Shown piece after piece: positions 17,431-25,372 of a DNA stretch of 64,000 nucleotides (position 1 is its first letter; the number at the start of each line of letters is the position of its first letter). A program made the translations under genes and the position numbers. Source of the stretch: Thermoleophilaceae bacterium (lineage in GTDB: Bacteria > Actinomycetota > Thermoleophilia > Solirubrobacterales > Thermoleophilaceae); the NCBI GenBank assembly GCA_036378175.1, contig DASUWY010000073.1, positions 1 through 64,000 on the forward strand. The letters run 5' to 3'. The notes beneath the pieces were generated by a model. That model saw only the letters and a program-made list of their open reading frames with translations, did no database searches and was not told the DNA's origin.

Positions 17431-18483
17431 GTGGAACGCAGCATGAGGCGAAAGCTGGCCATTGGGGCCACCGGACTCGTGGTCTTGGGCGGCGGCGGTG
17501 CGGCGTATGCCGTGACCAAGGCGAACGACAATCCGCGTCAGGCCTTCCTGGGCGACGTGGCCAAGCGGCTGAACGTCACACCGCAGCAGCTCGACAACGC
17601 GCTCAAGGGCGCGTTCGACGATCGGCTCCAGGCTGCCGTGAAGGCGGGCCGCCTCACGCAGGCTCAGGCGGACGCGATCAAGAAGAAGGTCGCGCAGGGT
17701 GGCGGGCCGCCCATGTTCGGGCCGGGAATCGCGACGGCAGGCCCGGGGCCGGGCTTCATGTTCGGCCGGCGCGTCATGGGTCCCGTGATGGACGGCCTCG
17801 ACGGCGCGGCGAAGTACCTCGGTCTCACCAACCAGCAGCTCGTCCAGAAGCTCAGGTCCGGCAAGTCGCTGGCCGACGTGGCGGGTGAGCAGAACAAGTC
17901 GGTGGACGGGCTGAAGAGCGCGATCACGGCGTCCGTGAAGTCGGATCTCGACCAGGCGGTGAAGGCCGGCAAGCTCACGCAGACGCAGGAGAGCAAGATC
18001 CTGAACGGCCTCGCCACGCGGCTCGACACACTCGTAAACCGCAAGGGCATGGGCCCGATCGGCGTTGGGCCCGGGCCCGGCTTCTTCTTCCATGCGGCAG
18101 GACCGCTCAAGGGCGGGATCGACGCCGCGGCGAAGTACCTCGGGCTGAGCGATCGGCAGCTCATGAACAAGGTCATGTCCGGCAAGTCGCTCGCCGACAT
18201 CGCGGGCGAGCAGAAGAAGTCGGTCGACGGCCTGAAGACGGCAATCCAGAACGCGGTGAAGACGGACATCGACAACGCGGTGAAGAACGGCGACCTCACG
18301 CAGACGCAGGCCAACAAACTGCTCAGCAGGCTCGGCAACCGACTCGACACGCTCGTGAACCGCAAGGGCCTCCTCCCCCGCCCGCGGTTCGTGAAGCCCG
18401 GAGCGCTCGGCGCGAAGCGGCAGTTCCGCTTCGGGGCGGCACCCGCGCCGCCCTCGCCGCCGTCCGGCGTGCCGATCATCTGA
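17431..18483 (+). CDS. Secreted modular repeat protein, function unknown
   Basis: 350 residues from GTG 17431, which has AAGGAG six bases upstream. A signal peptide or anchor (AIGATGLVVLGGGGAAYAV) precedes a first degenerate helical module (LGDVAKRLNVTPQQLDNALKG). Two nearly identical modules with a period of 107 residues follow. Each has KYLGL..QL, GKSLAD(V/I)AGEQ.KSVDGLK, an LTQTQ helix and LDTLVNRKG. Gly/Pro/Phe-rich linkers separate modules and a proline-rich tail ends the protein. The module resembles repeats common in exported proteins of Gram-positive bacteria, but I know no function; an extracytoplasmic binding or structural role is inferred. A strong hairpin follows the stop. Confidence 0.7.
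   Translation: MERSMRRKLAIGATGLVVLGGGGAAYAVTKANDNPRQAFLGDVAKRLNVTPQQLDNALKGAFDDRLQAAVKAGRLTQAQADAIKKKVAQGGGPPMFGPGIATAGPGPGFMFGRRVMGPVMDGLDGAAKYLGLTNQQLVQKLRSGKSLADVAGEQNKSVDGLKSAITASVKSDLDQAVKAGKLTQTQESKILNGLATRLDTLVNRKGMGPIGVGPGPGFFFHAAGPLKGGIDAAAKYLGLSDRQLMNKVMSGKSLADIAGEQKKSVDGLKTAIQNAVKTDIDNAVKNGDLTQTQANKLLSRLGNRLDTLVNRKGLLPRPRFVKPGALGAKRQFRFGAAPAPPSPPSGVPII
17800..18369 (+). repeat. Two direct copies of a 321-base coding repeat
   Basis: Copies at about 17800-18048 and 18121-18369 are offset by exactly 321 bases; for example GAAGTACCTC begins at 17811 and 18132. They encode the two complete modules of the secreted repeat protein, indicating an in-frame tandem duplication followed by divergence. 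Confidence 0.8.
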
Positions 18484-18494
18484 GGGATCAACAG

Positions 18495-18524
18495 CGGGGC
18501 GGGCGCGTGTGAGCGCCCGCCCCG
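18495..18524 (+). terminator. Strong terminator hairpin after the repeat-protein gene
   Basis: A perfect 12-base stem (CGGGGCGGGCGC / GCGCCCGCCCCG) with loop GTGTGA, 11 bases past the stop codon. Confidence 0.8.
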
Positions 18525-18544
18525 TCGCATAGAGTGCGCCCGGC

Positions 18545-19318
18545 ATGGCCGACCGACTCGCGAACAAGGTGGCGCTGATCACCGGTGCCGGATCGGGACT
18601 CGGCCGTGAGATGGCGCTTCTCTTCGCGCGCGAGGGCGCGACGATCGTGATCAACGACATCGACGCCGAGGCCGGGGAGAAGACCGCCTCGGAAATAGGG
18701 GGCGGCACTCGGTTTCTTCCCGGCGACGTGTCGGACGACGCGTCGGTGAAGAGCCTCTTCGACTCGGTACGCGAGGCGCATGGCCGGCTCGACGTGAGCG
18801 TGCACAACGCGGGGATCATGGACCCGCGGGACGAGGGCCCGACGGTCACTCCACTCGACGTGTGGGACCGCGTGATCGCGATCAACCTCACCGGCGTGTT
18901 CCTCTGCTGCCGCCACGCGATCCCGCTGATGCTCGACACGGACGGAAACGGCTCGATCATCAACATCGCGTCGTTCGTGGCGCTCATGGGCGCGGCGTCG
19001 CCGCAGATCGCCTACACGGCGAGCAAGGGCGGCGTGCTCTCGATGACGCGTGAGATCGCGGTGGAGTACGCGCGTAAGGGCATCCGCGCGAACGCCATCT
19101 GCCCGGGTCCGATCCGCACGCCGCTGCTCGAGTACCTCATCGCCGACGAGGAGAAGCGCGAGGCCCGCCTCAACCACATCCCGGCCGGGCGCTTCGGCGA
19201 ACCGGCGGACATCGCCAACGCCGCGGTATATCTCGCGAGTGACGAGAGCGACTGGGTGACGGGCACCGAGTTCAACGTGGACGGCGGGATCACGTCCGCG
19301 TATCTCACCAAGCCATAG
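18545..19318 (+). CDS. Short-chain dehydrogenase/reductase
   Basis: 257 residues of classical SDR type: cofactor motif TGAGSGLG near residue 14, an acidic residue after strand 2 (INDID) that favours NAD, NAG at 88-90, catalytic Ser in NIASF and YTASKGG (Tyr/Lys) near 155. It converts an alcohol to a ketone or the reverse; the substrate is unknown. No operon partner is evident. Confidence 0.85.
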   Translation: MADRLANKVALITGAGSGLGREMALLFAREGATIVINDIDAEAGEKTASEIGGGTRFLPGDVSDDASVKSLFDSVREAHGRLDVSVHNAGIMDPRDEGPTVTPLDVWDRVIAINLTGVFLCCRHAIPLMLDTDGNGSIINIASFVALMGAASPQIAYTASKGGVLSMTREIAVEYARKGIRANAICPGPIRTPLLEYLIADEEKREARLNHIPAGRFGEPADIANAAVYLASDESDWVTGTEFNVDGGITSAYLTKP

Positions 19319-19370
19319 TTTCGGGCGTTGTCCGCCGGGTAGCCGCCGGGGACCAGACGGAAGGACCCCA

Positions 19371-19880
19371 ATGTTCGAGCGGCTCAACACTCCGGAGGAA
19401 GCGTTCAACTTCCAGCTCGGCGCCGCACTCAAGATGGAGCACACGGTGCTCGAAATGCTGGATGACCTGATCGAGGCCTCACAGGACGAGAAGCTGAAGA
19501 AGCTCTTTCAGGAGCACCGGCGGGAGACCGAGCAGCACGTGAAGAACGTGGAGCGCGTGTTCGAGACCTTCGGCTGGGAAGCGGACGACTCCCCTTCGCC
19601 CATCATCCAGGCCCTCGAGAAGGAGGGCAAGTCGAGCATCAAGAAGTCCGACGAGTCCTTCTCCGACGCGATCATCCTCCAGTCCGCCAACGAGACGGAG
19701 CACCACGAGATCGCGGTCTACGAGAACCTGATCATCAACGCCGAGGCGATGGGCAAGGATGACGCCGTGGCGCTGCTCCGGGAGAACCTCGAGCAGGAGC
19801 GCAAGGCGCGCGAGCTCGTGGAGCAGGCGCTGCGCGAGGTCGTGGCCGTCACGCCCAAGCAGCCGGTGGGCCGGGTCTAG
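19371..19880 (+). CDS. Ferritin-like DUF892 (YciE/YciF-type) protein
   Basis: 169 residues predicted as a four-helix bundle, with regularly spaced Glu/His pairs (KMEHTVLEML, ETEQHVKNVERVF, NETEHHEIAVYENL) that match the DUF892 ferritin-like family and could bind a di-iron site. Homologues are stress-induced proteins of unknown biochemical role. The stop overlaps the stop of the convergent VOC gene by four bases. Confidence 0.75.
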   Translation: MFERLNTPEEAFNFQLGAALKMEHTVLEMLDDLIEASQDEKLKKLFQEHRRETEQHVKNVERVFETFGWEADDSPSPIIQALEKEGKSSIKKSDESFSDAIILQSANETEHHEIAVYENLIINAEAMGKDDAVALLRENLEQERKARELVEQALREVVAVTPKQPVGRV

Positions 19881-20314
19881 CCGCCGCGCCCGCGCGGCAT
19901 CTGCTGGATCGCCCAGCCGTTGCCGTCCGGGTCCTCGAAGAAGACGAAGCCGGCGAAGTCGAGCTCGTCATCGTCCCGAGCGTCCCGCGGGCCGCTGCCC
20001 TCGAACACCTGGATCTCGCCGAGCTCGGCGCCGCGCCCCACCAGCTCGGCGCGCGTGGCCCGCAGGTCGTGGGTGACGAGCTGTAGCCCCTTGATCGGGC
20101 TCGCGGATTGCGCCCCGGCGCCGCCACGGGACTGGATCACGATCGAGCACGCCGAGCCGGGCGGCGTGAGCTGGACCACGCGGTAGTCCTCGGTCACCTG
20201 CCTGTCGACGTCGACGTTGAAGCCGAGCTTCTCCGAGTAGAACGCCTTCGCGCGGTCGAGGTCCGCAACCGGCACGACGATCACTTCGAGCCTCAGTTCC
20301 ATCCCTACAACCAT
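19877..20314 (-). CDS. VOC-fold (glyoxalase/bleomycin-resistance) protein, last gene of the carboxylase operon
   Basis: 145 residues with the paired beta-alpha-beta-beta-beta units of the vicinal oxygen chelate fold: VVPVADLDRAKAFYSEKLGF near 15-34 and FVFFEDPDGNGWAIQQM near the end. The first-strand position that usually carries a metal-binding His/Gln appears hydrophobic, so the metal site may be incomplete. It overlaps the HAD gene upstream by ten bases and is the last of seven overlapping genes that include a dikinase-like phosphotransferase and a biotin carboxylase. That places it as a possible isomerase/epimerase, lyase or binding protein in that pathway (inference). Confidence 0.72.
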   Translation of the reverse strand: MVVGMELRLEVIVVPVADLDRAKAFYSEKLGFNVDVDRQVTEDYRVVQLTPPGSACSIVIQSRGGAGAQSASPIKGLQLVTHDLRATRAELVGRGAELGEIQVFEGSGPRDARDDDELDFAGFVFFEDPDGNGWAIQQMPRGRGG

Positions 20315-21114
20315 CCCAGGAGCTCGGACGTATCCGCAACCGTCGCGTGCGGGCGGCGCTTCTCGGGCACCTTGCTCAGGTCGATGTCCGCGCTGATGCC
20401 GCTGCGCACCAGGACGGTTCGAGAGCCGCCGAGGTGGCCGAGGGCGACATCCATGAAGAGATCGTCGCCCACCACGGCGATCTCCTCGGTGGGCACGGCC
20501 AGGCGCTTGTGGATCTCGCGCACCGCCGCCTTCGAGGGCTTGCCGACGATGGTGGGGCGCGCGCTCGACGCCTTCGCGATCGCCGCGGTGACCATCGCGC
20601 CGCGGCTCAGGATCGGTCCGTTGGCGCCCGCGTACGCGGACACATAGCTGCCGGTGAGCAGCCGCGCGCCGGCAATCACAGCGCGAGCAGCCTGCTCAAG
20701 CTCAGGAAGGTCGGCGTGGTCGATGTGGGCCACGAACACCACGTCGGCCCGGTCGGCCTCCTCGGGGCCGACGAGGTTGAGGCCGCAGTCCAGCAGGTAG
20801 CGCCGAGCGGAATCGGTGACGAACGGCAGCACCACCGCGTCGCGCCGGCCGCGGTCGAGGTACGCCTGCACGCTGCACAGCGGGGTGAGCATCTGCTCGT
20901 CCTCCACCGGCAGGCCAACGTCGCGCAGGCCCTTGGCGAACACCGTCGGCGGCACATGGCTGCCGTTGGTGAACACGGCGAAAGGGCGGCCCGACTCCTT
21001 GATCCGCTCGAGCAGCTCCCGGGCGCCCGGCACCACGTGCGCCGTGTCGCCGGCGCGGTGGACGAGCGTGCCATCCACGTCGAACACGAAGCCGCGGACA
21101 TCGTCAAGACGCAC
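20305..21114 (-). CDS. HAD-superfamily subfamily IIA phosphatase (NagD-like) in the carboxylase operon
   Basis: 269 residues with all HAD motifs: FVFDVDGTLVH (nucleophile and acid Asp near 10-12), FTNGS near 49, VGKPSKA near 188 and VGDDLFMDVALG near 212. The large C2 cap is typical of class IIA phosphatases acting on small phosphorylated metabolites. It overlaps the carboxyltransferase gene by 11 bases, so a phosphatase is built into the phosphotransferase-carboxylase operon. A role in removing phosphate from a pathway intermediate or a dead-end product is inferred. A second class IIA phosphatase lies at 40284. Confidence 0.82.
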   Translation of the reverse strand: MRLDDVRGFVFDVDGTLVHRAGDTAHVVPGARELLERIKESGRPFAVFTNGSHVPPTVFAKGLRDVGLPVEDEQMLTPLCSVQAYLDRGRRDAVVLPFVTDSARRYLLDCGLNLVGPEEADRADVVFVAHIDHADLPELEQAARAVIAGARLLTGSYVSAYAGANGPILSRGAMVTAAIAKASSARPTIVGKPSKAAVREIHKRLAVPTEEIAVVGDDLFMDVALGHLGGSRTVLVRSGISADIDLSKVPEKRRPHATVADTSELLGWL

Positions 21115-22582
21115 GGCGCCACACCACCACGTCGTCGCCCTTCTCGAGCCGCATGTAGCTGATCGACTTCCGCCGCTCCACCTCGCGCAGCAGGCGCACG
21201 AGTGGGTCGCGGCCAGGCCGCGCCATGGACGGCGCCCGCTCGGTGGCGGGCGGCGACGCCACCATCGCGTCCACCTGCTCCTCCGGCATGGTCAGGCGCA
21301 GCAGCAGCTCCTCGTCCGAGATGCGCGAGCCGAACCGCTCGCGCGCGCCGTCGAGCGACACTGGCTCAACATGGCGCAGCTTCTCAGCCTGCGGGCGCGC
21401 CAGGACCCTGTCCGCGATCTCCGGATCCACCGGCGCAGCGGGCTCGCCGTAGTGGCCGAGGAAGTAGCGCACCGTCTCGTCGGACACGCTCCGCCAGCGC
21501 TCGCCGTCGATCACGTTCCGCGCCGCCTGGCTGGCCACGAACTGCGACACCGGGGTGACGAGGATCGGGTAGCCCATCTCCGCGCGCACGCGCGTGACTT
21601 CCTCGAGCACCTGGTCGAAGAGCTCGCCCTTGCCGAGCTCCTCGAGCATCCGACGCGTGGTGGTGACCATCCCGCCCGGCAGCTGATGGTGGTAGTAGGC
21701 AGCGTCGTACTCGAGCGGCTGGCCGGGCGGCAGTGCCTTCTCGCGGGCGAGCTCCCGGAAATGATCGGACACGACCGCGAGCGCATTCATGTCCAGCCGG
21801 TGCGAGTAGCCCTCGGCCTCGAGGTTGCGGATGGTCGACTCGGCGGTGGGCTGCGAGGTGCCGTTGCCGAGGGGCCCGCAGGCCGTGTGCAGCACCTGGT
21901 AGCCGGAGCGAAGACCCTCTATGTATACGAGCGGCGCGAGGCCGATCGTGCAGTGGCTGTGCAGCTCGAGCGTGCGCTCGCCCGCCGCGGCGCGCAGGGC
22001 CGGCGCAAGCTCCCGGACGGCATCCACCGTGAGCAGCCCGCCCGGGTCCTTCAGGTAGAGACGGTCCATGTGCTCGCAGTCGGCCATCGCGGCGGCACGC
22101 TCGGCGTAGTACTCGTGCGTGTGCACCGGGCTGATCGAGTACGTGAGGCCCACCACCACCTCCTCCACGCCCTCCTCCTTCGCCATCCGCGCGAGACGGC
22201 GCAGCGCGTCCGGGTTGTTCGACGGCTCGGCGATCTGGAAGCGGCGGATGCCGTTGCGCACCACGCAGCGGAAGGACAGCCTCATGAGCTCCTCATCGCA
22301 CGGTTGCCAGGCGATGAAGCGCATGCCGGTGGTGATGAAGTTGAGGAGCGTGCTCGGCATCGCGGCGCTCACGAGCCGGATGCGCTCCCACGGATCCTCC
22401 TTGTGGAAGCGCACGGACACGGCCATGTGCGTGCTCGAGGTGAAGTCGAGCGCGTGGAAGCCGACGCGCTCCATGGTGGGCGCGATCGACAGCACGTCGG
22501 GCGTGGTGAGGCCAGTGGCGCTCCACAAGCTCTGGTTGCCGTCGCGCGTCGTGGTGTCGACAATGTCGATGATCTGGCTCAT
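21104..22582 (-). CDS. Biotin-dependent carboxyltransferase, divergent relative of PycB/OadA
   Basis: 492 residues: an HMGL-like TIM barrel (1 to ~280), the PYC/OADA conserved domain (~290-430) and a short basic tail (ISYMRLEKGDDVVVWRR) where PycB would carry a biotinyl domain. Visible active-site elements are Asp14 and Gln17 (TRDGNQSLW), the carbamylated-lysine candidate Lys178 (LYLKDPGG) and metal ligands His208/His210 (LHSHCTIG). The His of the usual RDAHQS is Asn16. The pyruvate-binding arginine of pyruvate carboxylase aligns with Thr85 (FITTGMR) in my alignment by eye. So carboxyl transfer chemistry is kept but pyruvate is unlikely to be the acceptor. ATG 22582 overlaps the biotin carboxylase stop as ATGA. 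Confidence 0.8.
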   Translation of the reverse strand: MSQIIDIVDTTTRDGNQSLWSATGLTTPDVLSIAPTMERVGFHALDFTSSTHMAVSVRFHKEDPWERIRLVSAAMPSTLLNFITTGMRFIAWQPCDEELMRLSFRCVVRNGIRRFQIAEPSNNPDALRRLARMAKEEGVEEVVVGLTYSISPVHTHEYYAERAAAMADCEHMDRLYLKDPGGLLTVDAVRELAPALRAAAGERTLELHSHCTIGLAPLVYIEGLRSGYQVLHTACGPLGNGTSQPTAESTIRNLEAEGYSHRLDMNALAVVSDHFRELAREKALPPGQPLEYDAAYYHHQLPGGMVTTTRRMLEELGKGELFDQVLEEVTRVRAEMGYPILVTPVSQFVASQAARNVIDGERWRSVSDETVRYFLGHYGEPAAPVDPEIADRVLARPQAEKLRHVEPVSLDGARERFGSRISDEELLLRLTMPEEQVDAMVASPPATERAPSMARPGRDPLVRLLREVERRKSISYMRLEKGDDVVVWRRAS

Positions 22583-23919
22583 ACGATCGCCTCCTCCAAC
22601 CAGTGCGTAGTGATGCGGCCGTGGACGAAGTCGGGGTGGCCGAGCACCTCCGCGAGCAGGGCGCGGTTGGTGTCCACCCCGTCGGCCTCGAGCCGCTCGA
22701 GCGCCTCGTGAACGATCTCGATCGCCTCGTCGCGGTCGGCTCCGTGACCGATCAGCTTGGCCATCAGCGAGTCGTAGTGCGGTGGGATCAGCGCGCCGTC
22801 GCGGCAGTGGGTGTCCACCCGCAGGCCGGGCAGCTCCGGCACCGCGAAGCGAGCGAGCCGGCCCGGGCTCGGCATGAAGCCGTTGGAGACGTCCTCGGCG
22901 GTGAGGCGGCACTCCACCGCGTGGCCGTCGAACGTCACCTCTTCCTGCGAGAACGAGAGCGCCTGGCCGTCCGCGATCCGCAATTGCTCCGCCACCAGGT
23001 CACGCCCCGTCACCGCCTCCGTCACCGGGTGCTCCACCTGGATGCGGCAGTTCATCTCGAGGAAGAAGAACCCGCCGGTCGCGGCGTCCACGATGAACTC
23101 GACGGTGCCGAGGTTGCGGTAGCCGATGGCGCGCGCGAACGCCACGCCCGCCGCGGTGAGCGCCTCCCGCGTCTGCGCCGGAAGGAACGGCGCGGGCGCC
23201 TCCTCGATCAGCTTCTGGTAGCGCCGCTGCACCGAGCAGTCGCGCTCGCCGAGATGCAGCACCGTGCCGTGATCGTCGGCCGCCACCTGCACCTCCACGT
23301 GCCGGGCGTCGGCCACGTACCGCTCCACGTAGAGCCGCTCGTCGCCGAACGCCGAGCGCGCCTCCGCCACCGCCACGCCGAACAGACGCTGCAGCTCGTC
23401 CGGATCGTGCGCGAGCTTGATGCCGCGGCCGCCACCGCCGCCCGCGGCCTTCAGGAGGACGGGGAAGCCGGACTCCGCCGCGAAGGCCTCCGCCTCCATG
23501 AAGGTGCCGACCTCGCCGCCCGGCACGAGCGGCAGCCCCGCCTCGAGCGCCACCTCGCGCGCGCGCAGCTTGTCTCCCGCCAATTCCATCGCCTCGGGCG
23601 GCGGGCCGACGAAGCGGATGCCGTGCTCGCGCGCGAGCACGGGCAGGCGCGGGTTCTCGGCGAGGAAGCCGTAGCCGGCGTGGATCGCATCGCATCCCGT
23701 GCCGAGCGCCGCCTGCACCACCAGCTCCGGGCGCAGGTAGCTGTCGCTCGCCGGCGCCGGCCCTATGCATACCGCGCGGTCCGCCAGCTCGGCCGCGAGC
23801 CCGTCCATGTCCACCTCCGAGGCGCCCACCACGCATTCGAGCCCGAGTGCGCGGCACGCGCGCACGATGCGCACGGCGATCTCGCCGCGGTTGGCGATGA
23901 ACACCCGCGAGATGTCCAT
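22579..23919 (-). CDS. Biotin carboxylase subunit (AccC-like)
   Basis: 446 residues, the full length of a stand-alone biotin carboxylase. IANRGEIAVRIVRACRALG starts the N domain. The glycine-rich ATP-grasp loop KAAGGGGGRGIKLA lies near residue 160. Later come the conserved glutamate/asparagine set in FFLEMNCRIQVEHPVTE near 280 and the lid and C domain. It uses ATP and bicarbonate to carboxylate biotin on the carrier protein. CRIQVEH replaces the usual TRLQVEH, a small variation beside the active site. The ATG at 23919 overlaps the BCCP stop (TGATG), so expression is coupled; earlier in-frame codons lie over the BCCP gene. Confidence 0.9.
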   Translation of the reverse strand: MDISRVFIANRGEIAVRIVRACRALGLECVVGASEVDMDGLAAELADRAVCIGPAPASDSYLRPELVVQAALGTGCDAIHAGYGFLAENPRLPVLAREHGIRFVGPPPEAMELAGDKLRAREVALEAGLPLVPGGEVGTFMEAEAFAAESGFPVLLKAAGGGGGRGIKLAHDPDELQRLFGVAVAEARSAFGDERLYVERYVADARHVEVQVAADDHGTVLHLGERDCSVQRRYQKLIEEAPAPFLPAQTREALTAAGVAFARAIGYRNLGTVEFIVDAATGGFFFLEMNCRIQVEHPVTEAVTGRDLVAEQLRIADGQALSFSQEEVTFDGHAVECRLTAEDVSNGFMPSPGRLARFAVPELPGLRVDTHCRDGALIPPHYDSLMAKLIGHGADRDEAIEIVHEALERLEADGVDTNRALLAEVLGHPDFVHGRITTHWLEEAIV

Positions 23920-24332
23920 CAAGCCGGCTCGACCCGGAACAGCGGCTGGCCGTACTCCACGAGCGCGGCGTTGTCCGCGCACACCTCGACGATCGTCCCC
24001 TCAACGCCCGCGGGGATCGAGTTCATCATCTTCATCACTTCGATCAGGCAGACGATCGTGTCCGCTTGGACCTTCGCTCCAACGTCGACGAAGGGCGCGG
24101 CCCCGGGGGCCTCGGCCCTGTAGAAGGTGCCCAGCATCGGCGCGTCTATGGTCGCGCCGTTCGGGCTGGGTGACTGGTGACTGGTGACTGGCGACTGGTG
24201 TATGGCCTCCGGCGCCGCACCGCCGCGGAGCACATGCAGCCTGAAGCCGTCGGTCTCGATCAGGAGCTCATCGAGGTCCGACTCGTCGATGAGCCGGAGA
24301 ATCTCCCGCACGTCGTCGTCGCTCAGGGCCAC
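23919..24332 (-). CDS. Biotin carboxyl carrier protein (AccB-like)
   Basis: 137 residues. An N-terminal ~40-residue acidic region (DDDVREILRLIDESDLDELLI) is followed by a short flexible linker (HQSPVTSHQSPSPN). The biotinyl domain has the target lysine Lys101 in EVMKMMN. The linker is written by a seven-base DNA repeat, so its protein sequence also has a seven-residue period. The domain shuttles carboxybiotin between the carboxylase and carboxyltransferase encoded downstream. ATG 24332 directly abuts the stop codon of the ATP-grasp gene at 24333. Confidence 0.88.
   Translation of the reverse strand: MALSDDDVREILRLIDESDLDELLIETDGFRLHVLRGGAAPEAIHQSPVTSHQSPSPNGATIDAPMLGTFYRAEAPGAAPFVDVGAKVQADTIVCLIEVMKMMNSIPAGVEGTIVEVCADNAALVEYGQPLFRVEPA
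24170..24204 (+). repeat. Heptanucleotide repeat GTGACTG inside the BCCP gene
   Basis: Five units on the plus strand: three perfect GTGACTG, one GCGACTG and one GTGTATG. On the coding (minus) strand they encode the Ser/Pro/His linker of BCCP. Three units equal 21 bases, so gain or loss of one or two units would shift the frame. Confidence 0.8.
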
Positions 24333-25364
24333 CTACTGCTTCTTTTCCGCGCCGAAGGTGCTCATCAGGAGGGACATCGCTGAGGTCGGCTTCTTCTCTT
24401 CCTTCGGCTTCGCGATTCCGGTGACCGGGCGGGACTGCACGACGAACAACTCGCCGTCGCCGCGCGCGAAGGCCCACTCGATGTCCTGTCGCGAGCCGAA
24501 GTAGCGCTCCACGCGCTTGCCCACGTCCACGAGCGTGGCGATCCTCGGCTCGTCGAGGCACGGGATGTCCCGCCTCTCCTCGGGAACGTCCAGGAAAACC
24601 GTTCCGGCCTCGCCCGGGACGTACTCCACGGTCTTCGAGCTGATGTTCTCGCGCACGACCTCGCGCGTGACCTTGCTCACCAGGTAGTCGTCGGGAGTCA
24701 CCTCGCCGCCCACCACTGCCAGGCCCAGCCCCCACGACGCGTTGATGGCAACCATGCTCGGATCGCCGCTCACGGGGTTGCAGGTGAACATCACGCCAGA
24801 CACCTCGGCATCCACCATCAGCTGCACCGTCACGCCCATCGCTGGTTCCTCGTCCTTCTCGCCGAGCCGCGCCCGGTAGGCGATCGCGGGCGGGCTGTAG
24901 AGGCTGATCCAGCAATCGCGGATCGCGTCGCACACCTGTCCGGCGCCGCGTATCCAGAGGTAGGTCTCCTGCTGCCCGGCGAAGGTCGCCTCCTGGCTGT
25001 CCTCACCCAGCGCGCTCGAGCGCACGGCAACGGGTACGTCACCGAGCTCGGCGTAGTGCCTCGTCACCTCGTCGCGCACGGCGGCGGGCATTGGCGCTGA
25101 ATGCATCGCCTCGCTGATCGAGTGCGAGGCGCGGTTCACGGCGTCCACGTCGCCGGAGGAGGCGCGTTCGAGCGCATGCGCGATCACGCCGCGCAACCCC
25201 GCCTGCTCGACGAACAGCCGGAACGCCTCGCATGACAGCGCGAAGCCCGGTGGCACCGGGATCTCCGCCGCGATCAGCTCGCCGAGCGTGGAGCTCTTGC
25301 CGCCGAACGAGTCGGTGTCCGCCTGTCTGAGATCGGCGAGCGAACGTGTGAGCTCGGCGGCCAC
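24333..25364 (-). CDS. Stand-alone PEP-synthase/PPDK N-terminal ATP-grasp subunit
   Basis: 343 residues from GTG 25364, equal to the ATP-binding domain of PEP synthase, rifampin phosphotransferase and phenylphosphate synthase subunit 2. Markers include FGGKSSTLGELIAAEIPVPP near the start, VAVRSSALGEDSQEATFAGQ near 115, MTVQLMVDAEVSGVMFTCNP-type sequence near 190 (here GVTVQLM) and EWAFARGDGELFVVQSRPVT near 315. The domain uses ATP to phosphorylate the swivelling histidine, releasing AMP and phosphate. The histidine domain is on the separate upstream gene, with eight bases between its stop and this GTG. A charged tail (PKEEKKPTSAM) follows. The start is uncertain by a few codons. Confidence 0.82.
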   Translation of the reverse strand: MAAELTRSLADLRQADTDSFGGKSSTLGELIAAEIPVPPGFALSCEAFRLFVEQAGLRGVIAHALERASSGDVDAVNRASHSISEAMHSAPMPAAVRDEVTRHYAELGDVPVAVRSSALGEDSQEATFAGQQETYLWIRGAGQVCDAIRDCWISLYSPPAIAYRARLGEKDEEPAMGVTVQLMVDAEVSGVMFTCNPVSGDPSMVAINASWGLGLAVVGGEVTPDDYLVSKVTREVVRENISSKTVEYVPGEAGTVFLDVPEERRDIPCLDEPRIATLVDVGKRVERYFGSRQDIEWAFARGDGELFVVQSRPVTGIAKPKEEKKPTSAMSLLMSTFGAEKKQ

Positions 25365-25372
25365 GAGCTCGT

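Noticed and set aside
17800-18369. CRISPR-like array
   Set aside because: Only two copies of a 321-base coding repeat with continuous frame; no short repeats with unique spacers occur anywhere in the window.
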